From JACJYC01 sp964558465 (GTDB taxonomy: Bacteria; Bacteroidota; Bacteroidia; Chitinophagales; Saprospiraceae): a stretch of 64,000 bases of DNA. Below the pieces are notes generated by a model. That model did no database searches, had not been told where the DNA came from, and was given only the letters and a program-made list of their open reading frames with translations. Shown here in pieces: positions 51,700-60,613 of this stretch; position 1 is the stretch's first letter, and every line of letters begins with the position of its first letter. Where the stretch lies: NCBI GenBank assembly GCA_964558465.1, contig CAZLEF010000001.1:124001-188000 (forward strand), in the 5' to 3' direction. The translations under genes and the position numbers were made by a program.

Positions 51700-51772
51700 G
51701 GTGACGTAGCTGAGCAGGCCCAAGCGCCCGGTTGAAGCCCGGGAGACGGTTGTTCGAATCAACCCGTTACCG
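51700..51772 (+). tRNA. tRNA-Phe (GAA)
   Basis: Acceptor GGTGACG/CGTTACC with one G-U pair; D stem GCT/AGC; anticodon stem CCCGG/CCGGG with loop TTGAAGC (anticodon GAA); T stem GGTTG/CAACC with loop TTCGAAT. Position 8 is T. The D arm differs from that of the Gly/Thr/Lys group. Confidence 0.78.
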
Positions 51773-51871
51773 CATTTGAGATAATTATCCAAGTCTTTGA
51801 GACGCATCGGCAAGGCCTTTCGGGCAAAAGCGGTATAACTTGAGATATTCTGTAACTAAAAAATTTAGTAT

Positions 51872-52459
51872 ATGAAAAATCTAAGTTATTTTCTCATCCT
51901 GGCATTGGTTTTTTTGATGAGTTGCACGAAAGAAAGCCCTCTTCCCATCGCTCAGGAAAGCCAAAATGCGCTACGATCGGGTGACGACGGGGCCGATAAC
52001 GAGCAGTTCAGACCATTCAAAGGCAGAGCGGATTTACAAAATACCGCTGGGGCCGTAACAAGATGTTTCGACCTCAACCCTGCATTATCAACGGTTTCTC
52101 TCGAAGGTTCCGGCGTCATGACTCATCTTGGCCGGATGACCGTTGCAATCACACAGTGTGTCGACCGGACCGGCGCTATTCAAAGTCCCCTTGTTATCAC
52201 GAATGCAGAAGGGACTTTCACTTCTGCTTTCGGCGACAAAGTGTATTTCACAGGCGACGGAGGGCTGATACCGACACCCAACCCGCTGGTGTTTAACGTC
52301 AACGTACAAGCCATCATAACCGGAGGAACCGGCCATTTTACAGCCGCGCAAGGATATTTTACCATTACAGGGACTGTTGTATTTCCCAATTTCCCGCCAT
52401 TGCCAGGCGACCCCTCCCCCGTTATTACCAACCATTACAACGGTTTGATTGCATATTGA
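51872..52459 (+). CDS. Hypothetical lipoprotein
   Basis: Unrecognised 195-aa protein with a lipoprotein signal (ILALVFLMSC, Cys18). The mature part is beta-rich and contains GGTGHFTAAQGYFTITG near the C-terminus, the kind of glycine turn seen in small beta-barrel domains. A frameshifted copy of its C-terminal half lies at 14190-14392. It follows the tRNA cluster by 100 bp and precedes another small secreted gene. Confidence 0.8.
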   Translation: MKNLSYFLILALVFLMSCTKESPLPIAQESQNALRSGDDGADNEQFRPFKGRADLQNTAGAVTRCFDLNPALSTVSLEGSGVMTHLGRMTVAITQCVDRTGAIQSPLVITNAEGTFTSAFGDKVYFTGDGGLIPTPNPLVFNVNVQAIITGGTGHFTAAQGYFTITGTVVFPNFPPLPGDPSPVITNHYNGLIAY

Positions 52460-52534
52460 ATTGAAACTGAAACCCGTTTTCATAAATCTTTCATAACTTT
52501 AGGCGGATAAAATCAATTCAACCATTCAAAACCG

Positions 52535-52921
52535 ATGACAATGAAGTATTCACACCTTTTCCTTGGTCTGATTTTCTTTTGTTTTGTTTCCTTTTTATCG
52601 GCGCAATCTACCCTTAGCGGAAACTGGCAAATGACCGTTCCCACGGAGGATGGAGGTACCATGAAGATTTACCTTTCTTTCGGCGCCGGAAACACGTATT
52701 CCGTAGATCTTGGCGCTGACGGAACAGCCGATATCAACGGAAAATACGAGATCAGCAACGGTCAGCTTTCCATCCAGGATAACGGCGGCCCGGAAGCTTG
52801 CACCGGCAAAGGGATTTATAAACTGGAAACGTCGGAAAAAACCCTCAAAATGACAAGGATAAGCGATCCTTGCGAAGGACGTGGCGGCCCGGCTGGGGTA
52901 ATGGAATTTAGTCGCAGGTAA
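52535..52921 (+). CDS. Small secreted hypothetical protein, lipocalin-like pattern
   Basis: Protein of 128 aa with a signal peptide (SHLFLGLIFFCFVSFLSAQ). The mature 105 residues start LSGNWQMTVPTEDGGTMKIY and alternate strands and turns. The pair ACTGKG...DPCEGRG may form a disulfide. The G-x-W start and length recall small lipocalin-like barrels, which is only a suggestion. An ATG two codons later (52541) is an equally good start. Confidence 0.7.
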   Translation: MTMKYSHLFLGLIFFCFVSFLSAQSTLSGNWQMTVPTEDGGTMKIYLSFGAGNTYSVDLGADGTADINGKYEISNGQLSIQDNGGPEACTGKGIYKLETSEKTLKMTRISDPCEGRGGPAGVMEFSRR

Positions 52922-53084
52922 AATCGGGATCTGGAGACTTGGTGATGGGGTGACTTGGCGCCAACGCTGCATTCACTCCATCACCAATCTAACCAACTGT
53001 TTGAATAAATACGGCATCACCTCCGGCAAAAGACGCATGCAACCCCGCAGCCAGTTCAGGGTCTTTACCCAAAACACCCGAACG

Positions 53085-54740
53085 ATGAAGAAACTTGCCT
53101 TCTTTTCCATTTTCTGTTTATTTGTTTTTGCAGTCCATGCCCAAATCGGGATTTCCGCTTCCGAATGGCAGGCTGACCTGCGGTTCCTGCAAAGCACCGT
53201 CCACAAGGACTACGATTTCCTGTTCAAAAAAGTGACCGCCGAAGCGTTTGACAAAGAAGTTGACCAGCTTCACCAGGCGATCCCCGGCATGCAGGAGCAT
53301 CAGATCGTTGCCGGTTTGGCGCGTATCGTCGCGTTGTTCCAGTACGGCCATACCGCAGTCGGTTTCCGCGGCGGTCCGGTTAAATTTCACTACCTCCCGT
53401 TCAATCTTTACCATTTCAGCGACGGGATCTATATCCAGGGTGTGCATAAAACCTACGAACAGGCGCTCGGGGCCAGGGTGCTGAGGATAGAAGGCATGCC
53501 CGTAGAAGATGCTTTAAAAGCCATCCGGCCTGTTGTCCCTGCCGAAAACGACCAGTATTTCAAGGCTTTTGGCCTTACTTTCCTGAACGTACCCGAAGTC
53601 TTGCACGCCCAGGGGGTAACCAAGGAATTGAAAAGCGATGTGACCCTCACGCTTGAAAAGGACGGTAAAGTTTTTGAAAAGACTTTTACAGCCCTCGACA
53701 ACCAGCGCCCCCCCATGCAGTACGGCTTCATCAAAAAGGACGCCGACTGGCTGGATGTCCGCGACCACAACCAAACCCCGCTGTATTTGAAAAACCTCGA
53801 CCGGATTTATTTCTTCGAATATTTGCCGGAGCAGAAAACCGTATACGTCCGCCACAGCCAGATCCAGGACGACCCGCAAGAGGCGATCCCTGCCTTTTAT
53901 GACCGGTTATTCGATTTTATTGAAAAAAACGATGTGGAACGCCTCGTGCTGGACGTGCGCCTCAACGGGGGCGGCAACAATTACAAAAACAAACCCATCG
54001 TAACCGGGATCGTCCGGACGGAAAAAATCAACCAACCCGGCAAATTTTTTGTGATCACCGGACGCCGGACATTTTCGGCCTGCCAGAACCTGGTGAATGA
54101 ACTCGACAACTATACCAATGCTGTCTTTGTAGGCGAACCGACGGCCGAAAACATCAACTTCTACGGCGATACCCGGCAGGTGACCTTGCCTGCCAGCAAA
54201 ATTCCCGTCTTTCTGTCGTTTGCCTGGTGGCAGGACAAACCCCAATGGGAAAACGGCCCCTGGACGGCGCCGCATATCGCCGTCGACATGAGTTTCGAAG
54301 ATTATCGTTCCAACCGGGACCCCGTGCTGGATGCGGCCCTGAATTTTTCCGCAAACAACTTTGTCCTCGACCCCATGGCCTACTTCACGGAATTGTTTCT
54401 GGCCAATAAGTTGGATTTTTTACAAGCTGAAGCTGAAAGAATGGTCAAGGACCCGGTCTATCGATTTTTCAATTTTAACGATGAATTCAACCGGGTCGGG
54501 TATGATCTGATCGGAAAAAATCAACTGGAACCTGCGTTATTTGTCTTCCAACTCAATACCCGGCTCTTTCCGGATTCCGCAAATGCCTGGGACAGCCTTG
54601 CCGAGGCCTGCTGGCGGGCAAAACAACCGGAAAAGGCCGTAGAATACTACAATAAAGCGATAGCGCTCGATCCAAACGGTACTGTGGGAGAAAATGCACG
54701 GAATATGCTGAAAAAGATCGGGGAGGAAGGTAAGAAATAA
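53085..54740 (+). CDS. S41-family peptidase with C-terminal TPR
   Basis: Protein of 551 aa from the ATG at 53085, which begins a signal peptide (KKLAFFSIFCLFVFAVHAQ). N-terminal helical domain (VHKDYDFLFKKVTAEAFDKE), a PDZ-like middle part, then the S41 tail-specific protease domain with RLVLDVRLNGGGNN and the presumed nucleophile in GRRTFSACQNLVNELDNYTN, followed by VGEPTAENINFYGD. The C-terminal about 60 residues carry TPR units (ANAWDSLAEACWRAKQPEKA). Periplasmic or surface protease; the lysine partner was not assigned with certainty. Confidence 0.88.
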   Translation: MKKLAFFSIFCLFVFAVHAQIGISASEWQADLRFLQSTVHKDYDFLFKKVTAEAFDKEVDQLHQAIPGMQEHQIVAGLARIVALFQYGHTAVGFRGGPVKFHYLPFNLYHFSDGIYIQGVHKTYEQALGARVLRIEGMPVEDALKAIRPVVPAENDQYFKAFGLTFLNVPEVLHAQGVTKELKSDVTLTLEKDGKVFEKTFTALDNQRPPMQYGFIKKDADWLDVRDHNQTPLYLKNLDRIYFFEYLPEQKTVYVRHSQIQDDPQEAIPAFYDRLFDFIEKNDVERLVLDVRLNGGGNNYKNKPIVTGIVRTEKINQPGKFFVITGRRTFSACQNLVNELDNYTNAVFVGEPTAENINFYGDTRQVTLPASKIPVFLSFAWWQDKPQWENGPWTAPHIAVDMSFEDYRSNRDPVLDAALNFSANNFVLDPMAYFTELFLANKLDFLQAEAERMVKDPVYRFFNFNDEFNRVGYDLIGKNQLEPALFVFQLNTRLFPDSANAWDSLAEACWRAKQPEKAVEYYNKAIALDPNGTVGENARNMLKKIGEEGKK

Positions 54741-54860
54741 GAAGTTGGCAGTCTGCAGTTGGCAGTTGGCAGTCTCTGGAGACTTCCCGAAGTCGAAGTC
54801 GAACTGTTTTTCCTTTGTACCGCCGACGTCTCGTCGGTCGGGCATGATGCAGACAAAAGT

Positions 54861-57815
54861 TCATTCGTCTGTCTTGACCACCTTGGCCACCCGGATTCCC
54901 TCTTTCAATTCCACCCGGATCCAGTACATGCCTGGAGGCAGTTCCCGGACATCCAGTTCGGTTTTGTTTAGATGACTGTTTATTCCCCCGATATGAACAG
55001 GCCGGCCGTTGGCATCATACATCCGGATGTTTACCGGAGATGCCGGCAGAAAATCCCATTCCAACATCAAGGATGAGTTGAATGGATTGGGATAAATCCG
55101 GATTTCGTTCATTTCCTCCGGTTCAGAGGTATCTGTTATGATATCTACCACCTTCGTTTCGGTGCAATCCTGATCGTCAGTGACGGTGACGGTATAACTG
55201 CCGGGCTCCAGGTCGAACAGGTCTTCGCTGGTTTCGCCGTTCGACCATTGGTACCGATAGGGCGGGGAACCCCCTTCCACTTCCAGGTTGATAAACCAAA
55301 ACCCGTCGTAGGTGGCGGTTTGTGTACTCAGGATCAGCGCTTTGGGTTCGTGAATGATAACGGATCTGGAACTTGTGCAATAATGAATATCGGTGACGGT
55401 GACAATATAACTCCCCGCTTCCAGGTTTTCGATATTTTGGGAATATTCACCGTTCGACCAGGTAAAGACCATAGGAGGGGTTCCGCCGATCACCACGAGC
55501 TCAACGGCGCCGTTTTCCTTGCCATAACAAGAAACGTCGGTGGCATTGGCGAATACCAGCGGCCCGTTCTCATTGATTACTTCCGACTTTTGCCCAGCGA
55601 CACAATTCTGCTGATCACTTAACGTCAGGTCATAAATCCCTGCGGTCAGGTTGGCAATATAATGATTAACTGTATCGCCGGTGCTCCAGACAAACCGGTA
55701 TGGCGGCGTTCCTCCGGCTGGCGTGGAAAAAATGAAACCGTTTTTGTTTCCGCAGGTTTCGGGTACAGTGGTCAGACCGGTTTCCAGCGGCGCGGGTTCT
55801 CCAATTCCGGCAGGTTGCGGGTATAAGCAACCGAGGCCATCCCGGAGGATCAGGGTATAATTCCCGGCGCCCAAACCTTCAAAAAGGCTGTCCGGTTGGA
55901 AGGGGTCTCCACTGACCGACCAACTCAATGGCGCCGGAGCGCCGGAAACGGTCGCCGCCAGGCTCCCGTCCTGATATCCGTTGCAGGTGGCATTCTGGAT
56001 TTCAAGATGGATTGCTGGCATTTCAGGCTGACCCACCACAAACGGATACAAAAAAATGCAGGCAGGTTGGTCGCTTTGCAGGAAAAGCGTATCCGGCCCC
56101 GCGCTCAGGCCTGTAAACACAGGGTTATTGCTGAATTCCACGCCATCGATGGAAAAAAGATAATCTTCGTCCGGTTCGCCCAGTACGACTGCGGTCAGGT
56201 GTCCGTCCGACCCGCCGTGGCAGGTCACGGGTACAATATTCAATTGGATGGGCGGCGGAAATTCTGCAGGCACGGTAAAGGGGATACTGGTGACACATCC
56301 CTCCTCGTTTTGGATGAACAGGACGTAATGCCCGGGGGCAAGCGTAACAAACCGGTTATCTTCCTGAAAAACAAGGCTGTCCAACGAGAAAAAAACCTCA
56401 CCTTCAAAAAGTTTGCCTGATTCAACAATGACGATGCCCGAACTGTCGTAATAACAACTCGCCTGGATGGTAAGCGGTATATCCGGCCACACAAAAGCAA
56501 GCCCAATGTCAAATTCCGTGGAATCCCGGCAACCCAGGCTGTCTTTGACCAGCGCTTTGTAATGCCCCGGGGCGAGATTGGAAAAAACAGGCTGATTGGT
56601 AACGGCAGAAGTATTATTCACCAGATAAATATACCCGCCATTCCCACCTTCCGCATTCAGTTCGGCCTCCCCGTTGTTTTCTCCTTCGCAACTGGCGTCG
56701 GTCGTATTTACCGACATCAAAAGCGGCTCAGGGGTCCTTACCTTGACCTGGTCGGGCAATGGGATCAGGCATTCGTTATCGGTTTTGACATAAACCGTAT
56801 AATTGCCGGCATCCAGATTGGGAAAAACGGATTCAAGCTGAACCGGGGATATATCCGTCGAGTTCTGGACGCCCAGGGAATACCCGATCACATCCAGCGG
56901 GCTGGACACGCTGGTTACCTTTATTCTCCCGTCTTTCCGGCCGGCGCACGTCACGTCCCGGGTCTCGATGGTTGCCGCCAGCACCGGCAAAGGTGCGCAT
57001 GCCACAAAAACGGACAACTGAACCGAACATCCTTCCAGGTCATAAACTGTTATATTATAGGTGCTGTCGCAGGGCAGGTCGGAAAAAACGGGGCTCAACT
57101 GAAAAAACGTTGGATGAATGGAATACCAATAATTGCCGGAGCCGCCGGTTGCGGTCACCACAATATCTGCATTGCAGGAGCTCTGTCCGGTTACCAGGGC
57201 GGTTGCAGTCAACGGTGGAAATAAACTGACCGCTACCAAACGAAAGGCCGAACATCCGTTGGCATCAACGATCTTTACCTGGATGAAAGTCGTGGTATCT
57301 ACCGTAACCACCGGGTTAATACAGTTGGTGCAATTGACTGCGGTTCCCTTCAGGGTCTGGGCAGAAAATGTGTAGGGCTGAGCCCCGCCGCTTACACCTT
57401 CCAATAAATTCACCTCGGCGGAAATTGCGCAAAAGGTCTGAAAAAGATCAGGAGCGATGATCGGGTTATTCACCAGGGTAAAAGAAAGGGTATCCGTACA
57501 GCCGGCGCTGCTCAACGCTGCCAGATACGTTCCGGCCGGCAGATTACCCAGAAAAGCGACATCGGTTGCGTTGGTATTCAGCCAGTTTACGGAAACTGCC
57601 TGGGTAGCGTCCGTAAAACTCAGCTGGATGGATCCATCGGTATTGCCCGGGCAGGTCGGGTGAGTGAGGGTTGAAACGACACCGAACCCACAATCGGTTA
57701 AGACGGCGCCGTCCGGCGATTGCCCGGCAAGATTGGAAACGGCAAAAACGCCGGTCAGCAGTCCGATAATGCTATACAATTTATGAGAGGATATGCCATT
57801 CAATTTTGGGATCAT
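54861..57815 (-). CDS. SprB-repeat T9SS cargo protein (984 aa)
   Basis: Large surface protein. N-terminal hydrophobic signal (LYSIIGLLTGVFAVSNLAG), then about seven SprB-type repeats: VTCAGRKDGRIKV, ASCEGENNGEAEL, VTCHGGSDGHLTA, ATCNGYQDGSLAA, ETCGNKNGFIF and VSCYGKENGAVEL, several followed by GGTPPY-x-W-S-x-G. It ends with a type A sorting domain (RIYPNPFNSSLMLEWDF ... LPPGMYWIRVELKEGIRVAK). Such repeats occur in gliding and adhesion proteins such as SprB. A 13-bp motif shared with the other SprB gene is 64 bp upstream; the gene is divergent from a helical-repeat gene. Confidence 0.93.
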   Translation of the reverse strand: MIPKLNGISSHKLYSIIGLLTGVFAVSNLAGQSPDGAVLTDCGFGVVSTLTHPTCPGNTDGSIQLSFTDATQAVSVNWLNTNATDVAFLGNLPAGTYLAALSSAGCTDTLSFTLVNNPIIAPDLFQTFCAISAEVNLLEGVSGGAQPYTFSAQTLKGTAVNCTNCINPVVTVDTTTFIQVKIVDANGCSAFRLVAVSLFPPLTATALVTGQSSCNADIVVTATGGSGNYWYSIHPTFFQLSPVFSDLPCDSTYNITVYDLEGCSVQLSVFVACAPLPVLAATIETRDVTCAGRKDGRIKVTSVSSPLDVIGYSLGVQNSTDISPVQLESVFPNLDAGNYTVYVKTDNECLIPLPDQVKVRTPEPLLMSVNTTDASCEGENNGEAELNAEGGNGGYIYLVNNTSAVTNQPVFSNLAPGHYKALVKDSLGCRDSTEFDIGLAFVWPDIPLTIQASCYYDSSGIVIVESGKLFEGEVFFSLDSLVFQEDNRFVTLAPGHYVLFIQNEEGCVTSIPFTVPAEFPPPIQLNIVPVTCHGGSDGHLTAVVLGEPDEDYLFSIDGVEFSNNPVFTGLSAGPDTLFLQSDQPACIFLYPFVVGQPEMPAIHLEIQNATCNGYQDGSLAATVSGAPAPLSWSVSGDPFQPDSLFEGLGAGNYTLILRDGLGCLYPQPAGIGEPAPLETGLTTVPETCGNKNGFIFSTPAGGTPPYRFVWSTGDTVNHYIANLTAGIYDLTLSDQQNCVAGQKSEVINENGPLVFANATDVSCYGKENGAVELVVIGGTPPMVFTWSNGEYSQNIENLEAGSYIVTVTDIHYCTSSRSVIIHEPKALILSTQTATYDGFWFINLEVEGGSPPYRYQWSNGETSEDLFDLEPGSYTVTVTDDQDCTETKVVDIITDTSEPEEMNEIRIYPNPFNSSLMLEWDFLPASPVNIRMYDANGRPVHIGGINSHLNKTELDVRELPPGMYWIRVELKEGIRVAKVVKTDE

Positions 57816-57878
57816 GGGTAATACTTATTTCTCAAAAATACCCCATAATACAATAATAATCCACAAAAAAAATTGGAT

Positions 57879-57891
57879 AACGTAGAAGTCC
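57879..57891. promoter_or_regulatory. 13-bp motif shared upstream of both SprB-repeat genes (copy 1)
   Basis: AACGTAGAAGTCC lies between the divergent SprB gene (start at 57815) and the helical-repeat gene (start at 57910). The identical 13-mer is at 63298-63310, upstream of the second SprB gene, in the same orientation relative to it. It may be a regulator-binding site. Confidence 0.5.
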
Positions 57892-57909
57892 GATTGTATT
57901 TTTGTAAAC

Positions 57910-59436
57910 ATGAAAACGGTATCAGACGACCTGTTCCAGTTGATCCGGTCGTTAACAGGACAGGAAAAACGTTATTTCAAGTTGTACGCAGGGCGGCATG
58001 TGATTGGCGGGCAGAACAAATACGTTTTGCTTTTTGACGCCATTGCTTCGCAATCGTCGTATGACGAAAGGGCCATTAAAAAACTGTTTTCCCGCGAGGA
58101 TTTCATCCGGCAGTTGCATGTTGCCAAAAATTATTTGCACCAATTGATTCTCGACAGCTTGCGGCAATACCATGAAAACCGGTCAGGGGATAAATTCCAC
58201 CTGAATTTGCGGAATGCACAACTGCTGTTTGACAAAGGCCTGTACAAACAGGGGCAAAAAAGTCTGAGTAAAGCCCGGAAACTGGCCGAGGAGGGGGAAG
58301 AATTTTTGCAACTATTGGAAGTATATCGATGGGAGCATCAGATCGCCCACCGGAGAAATGATTACACCTGGATTGAAAATTACATTACACGCGGCCTGGA
58401 GAACGAATTTGACGTACTGGATAAATACCGGAATTTTCTGGAGTTTCAGGCGCTAAATGACCAGATATTTACCCCTTACTGGCGGAAAGGGGCCATCCGG
58501 AGCGAGGAAGAAAAAGCGGCTTTGAAACAACTCTTCGAACGCCCCTTGTTTCAATCAGTCAATAATGCCCGATCTTTTTATGCCCGGTATTTTTATCTCA
58601 ACGCCCGGTTTTCCTATTATTTGTTCCTGGATGAACCCGGAAACGCTTATCCCTTTATCGTTTCCCTGGTTGAAATGTTTACAGGCCTTCCCGCCGGGCG
58701 CCTCACCGGGCGTCGCATTCGAAATTATATCAGTGCCCTGATCAATCTGTATGCCGTTCAGCGGCAATTGGGCAAATATGATGAAATACCCATTACGCTC
58801 GAACGTTTGAGGGAAGCGCCGGCAGAATCCCCCGATCAGGGGCGGCGGCTGCAAGTCAGAAGCCTCAATCTGGAAACGGATTTTTACCTTATGGCCGGAA
58901 AATTTGAAGAAGGCGTCAGGCGGATCACCCAATATTTTGACCCTGAAAATATCGCTCAGGAAGAGGTGAACAGTCAACAGCGTCTGGGGCTGTTTTACAA
59001 CCTGGCTTATTTGTATTTCGGAGCTGGAAATTATGAGAAAGCACTTGATTGGGTCAATCGGCTCCTCAATGATCCCGATCTCAAAACAAGGGCCGACATC
59101 CACGGGTTCGGCAGATTGCTCAACCTCATTATCCATTACGAGTTAGGCAACGACCAGTTATTGGAGTATATCGTCCAGGCTACCTCCCGTTTTTTGTCGA
59201 GCCGGCAGCGGCTCTTCAAGGTTGAAGCGGTGATGCTCAAATTCATGCGGCGTTATCCGAAATGGATCACCCGGACAGATCGGCAAAGAGGTTTTACAAT
59301 CCTCATTGAAGAGCTGGAGAAACTCAGGGAAGACGAATTTGAAAGGAAAGCTTTCGATTATTTCCAGTTCATTGCCTGGATGAAAAGCAAAGCGGAAGAC
59401 AGGCTGTTTAAAGATGTTGTCCGGGAAAAGGTTTAA
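57910..59436 (+). CDS. Large helical-repeat protein of unknown function (family A, copy 2)
   Basis: Unrecognised 508-aa protein, no signal peptide, entirely helical. The N-terminal region (LIRSLTGQEKRYFKLYAGRH ... IKKLFSREDFIRQLHVAKNY) has the layout of the protein at 47915. TPR-like pairs follow (FYNLAYLYFGAGNYEKALDW). It is divergent from a SprB-repeat cargo gene 95 bp away, exactly as the 47915 protein is from its cargo gene. The 3' end overlaps the convergent Rpn gene by 4 bp. A cytoplasmic control role for the neighbouring cargo is inference. Confidence 0.82.
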   Translation: MKTVSDDLFQLIRSLTGQEKRYFKLYAGRHVIGGQNKYVLLFDAIASQSSYDERAIKKLFSREDFIRQLHVAKNYLHQLILDSLRQYHENRSGDKFHLNLRNAQLLFDKGLYKQGQKSLSKARKLAEEGEEFLQLLEVYRWEHQIAHRRNDYTWIENYITRGLENEFDVLDKYRNFLEFQALNDQIFTPYWRKGAIRSEEEKAALKQLFERPLFQSVNNARSFYARYFYLNARFSYYLFLDEPGNAYPFIVSLVEMFTGLPAGRLTGRRIRNYISALINLYAVQRQLGKYDEIPITLERLREAPAESPDQGRRLQVRSLNLETDFYLMAGKFEEGVRRITQYFDPENIAQEEVNSQQRLGLFYNLAYLYFGAGNYEKALDWVNRLLNDPDLKTRADIHGFGRLLNLIIHYELGNDQLLEYIVQATSRFLSSRQRLFKVEAVMLKFMRRYPKWITRTDRQRGFTILIEELEKLREDEFERKAFDYFQFIAWMKSKAEDRLFKDVVREKV

Positions 59437-60437
59437 TCTTTTTTCTTCTTTTTTCGTAGTTTCAAGATCAACTCAACGGGGATCTCGAAAAAATCTGCAA
59501 TTTGATCGTCTGTCCAATCCGGCTCCTTTTTCATGAATGTTTTCAATAGTTTTTCCATGCCTTTCTCCATGCCTTTCTCCATGCCTTTCTTCATTCCTTT
59601 CTCCATACCTCTTTCGATGTATTGCTCCATGACCGTTTTGGCTTCTTTTTTCAAGGGAGCAGGCAGTTCCGTTTGCATTTTATCAAAGTTTTTATGTGTA
59701 ATGGTTGAAATAGCATGAAGATAAAGCAATGAAATCCGGAAAAGAAAGATGCTGAGATTCCCATCGACAGGCAACCCCTGGGTGATCAACAAAGATAAAA
59801 AATTCCGATTTACACAAGCTTCGTTTCGCCCATGTTTCAATATTAAAAAAATGTTTCTGAGGAGTAAAAAGTTCAATGAATGTATCATTTTATCCGGGAG
59901 AGCCATAACATTGACAAAATGATATTCAAATCGGGGAATATAATCTTTCAGGGGTTCGAATAAATCCGGGAATAATAAATCAGGGCTTTCCTTTTCCCAC
60001 TTTCCTTCTCCATGGTAAATAACGATTGGTATGCTCAATGTCAGCGGCCGACCCTGGTTAATATCTTCCAGCCAGATATTTGAAATATACCGGTGCAATT
60101 GCGGAAGAACCGGCACATCGGGTTTTTTGCTTTTATGTTCAAAAATGAAGGCTATTCGGGATGGGGTATTCCACATGGTTTTAGTAGTGTATACAACATC
60201 TGAAAAATGCTCTTTCAACTGATCGTCAATGAAAGAATCCTTTCCCAATTCAAGAGATTCCGGATTGATGGATTCAAGGACGGCGTCGGGAAGGGAAAAC
60301 CGGAGCATTTCCATCGCAACGTCATGGATCTGGAGTACTGACTTGACATATTTATCATGCGGATTTTTGATAAATCCGGACAAATCGGACTTTATCTCCT
60401 CGAACGGTTTCTTTTTTTGAAATTTGGGTTTTGGCAT
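59433..60437 (-). CDS. Rpn-family recombination-promoting nuclease
   Basis: PD-(D/E)XK nuclease of the Rpn / transposase_31 type, 334 aa. Family features: HDKYVKSVLQIHDVAMEML at the N-terminus (near 27), SRIAFIFEHKSKKPD (the E-x-K active-site strand, near 98-112), YHGEGKWEKESPDLL. The C-terminal variable region consists of 4-residue M-E-K-G repeats (about 275-295), encoded by a 12-bp tandem array, before a helical end. Rpn proteins are DNA endonucleases linked to recombination or phage defence. It is flanked by T9SS genes and tail-to-tail with the helical-repeat gene. Confidence 0.9.
   Translation of the reverse strand: MPKPKFQKKKPFEEIKSDLSGFIKNPHDKYVKSVLQIHDVAMEMLRFSLPDAVLESINPESLELGKDSFIDDQLKEHFSDVVYTTKTMWNTPSRIAFIFEHKSKKPDVPVLPQLHRYISNIWLEDINQGRPLTLSIPIVIYHGEGKWEKESPDLLFPDLFEPLKDYIPRFEYHFVNVMALPDKMIHSLNFLLLRNIFLILKHGRNEACVNRNFLSLLITQGLPVDGNLSIFLFRISLLYLHAISTITHKNFDKMQTELPAPLKKEAKTVMEQYIERGMEKGMKKGMEKGMEKGMEKLLKTFMKKEPDWTDDQIADFFEIPVELILKLRKKKKKD
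59554..59613. repeat. 12-bp tandem repeat inside the Rpn gene
   Basis: Five 12-bp units: the first three are identical (TCCATGCCTTTC) and the last two vary. On the coding strand they give M-E-K-G repeats. The period is a multiple of three, so copy-number changes lengthen or shorten the protein without breaking the frame. Confidence 0.93.
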
Positions 60438-60534
60438 GTGAGAGCGGTATAAGACGTTTTAATAATTTTGGGTTCTTATTTCTACAAAAATACACAATAA
60501 GTTTTATACTCGTTTAAAAAAATATAAAAAATAA

Positions 60535-60562
60535 AAACCTGCCCTCAATACAAGAGCAGGCT
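60535..60562 (-). terminator. Rho-independent terminator of the second SprB gene
   Basis: On the minus strand, GCCTGCTC ... GAGGGCAGG stem with one bulged base around TTGTATT, followed by TTTTTATTTTTT, about 50 bp after the stop at 60614. Confidence 0.75.
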
Positions 60563-60613
60563 CAAAACTTCGATTCTTGGGATTGAAACTCGCTTCTATC
60601 AGGTATGTTTTCT

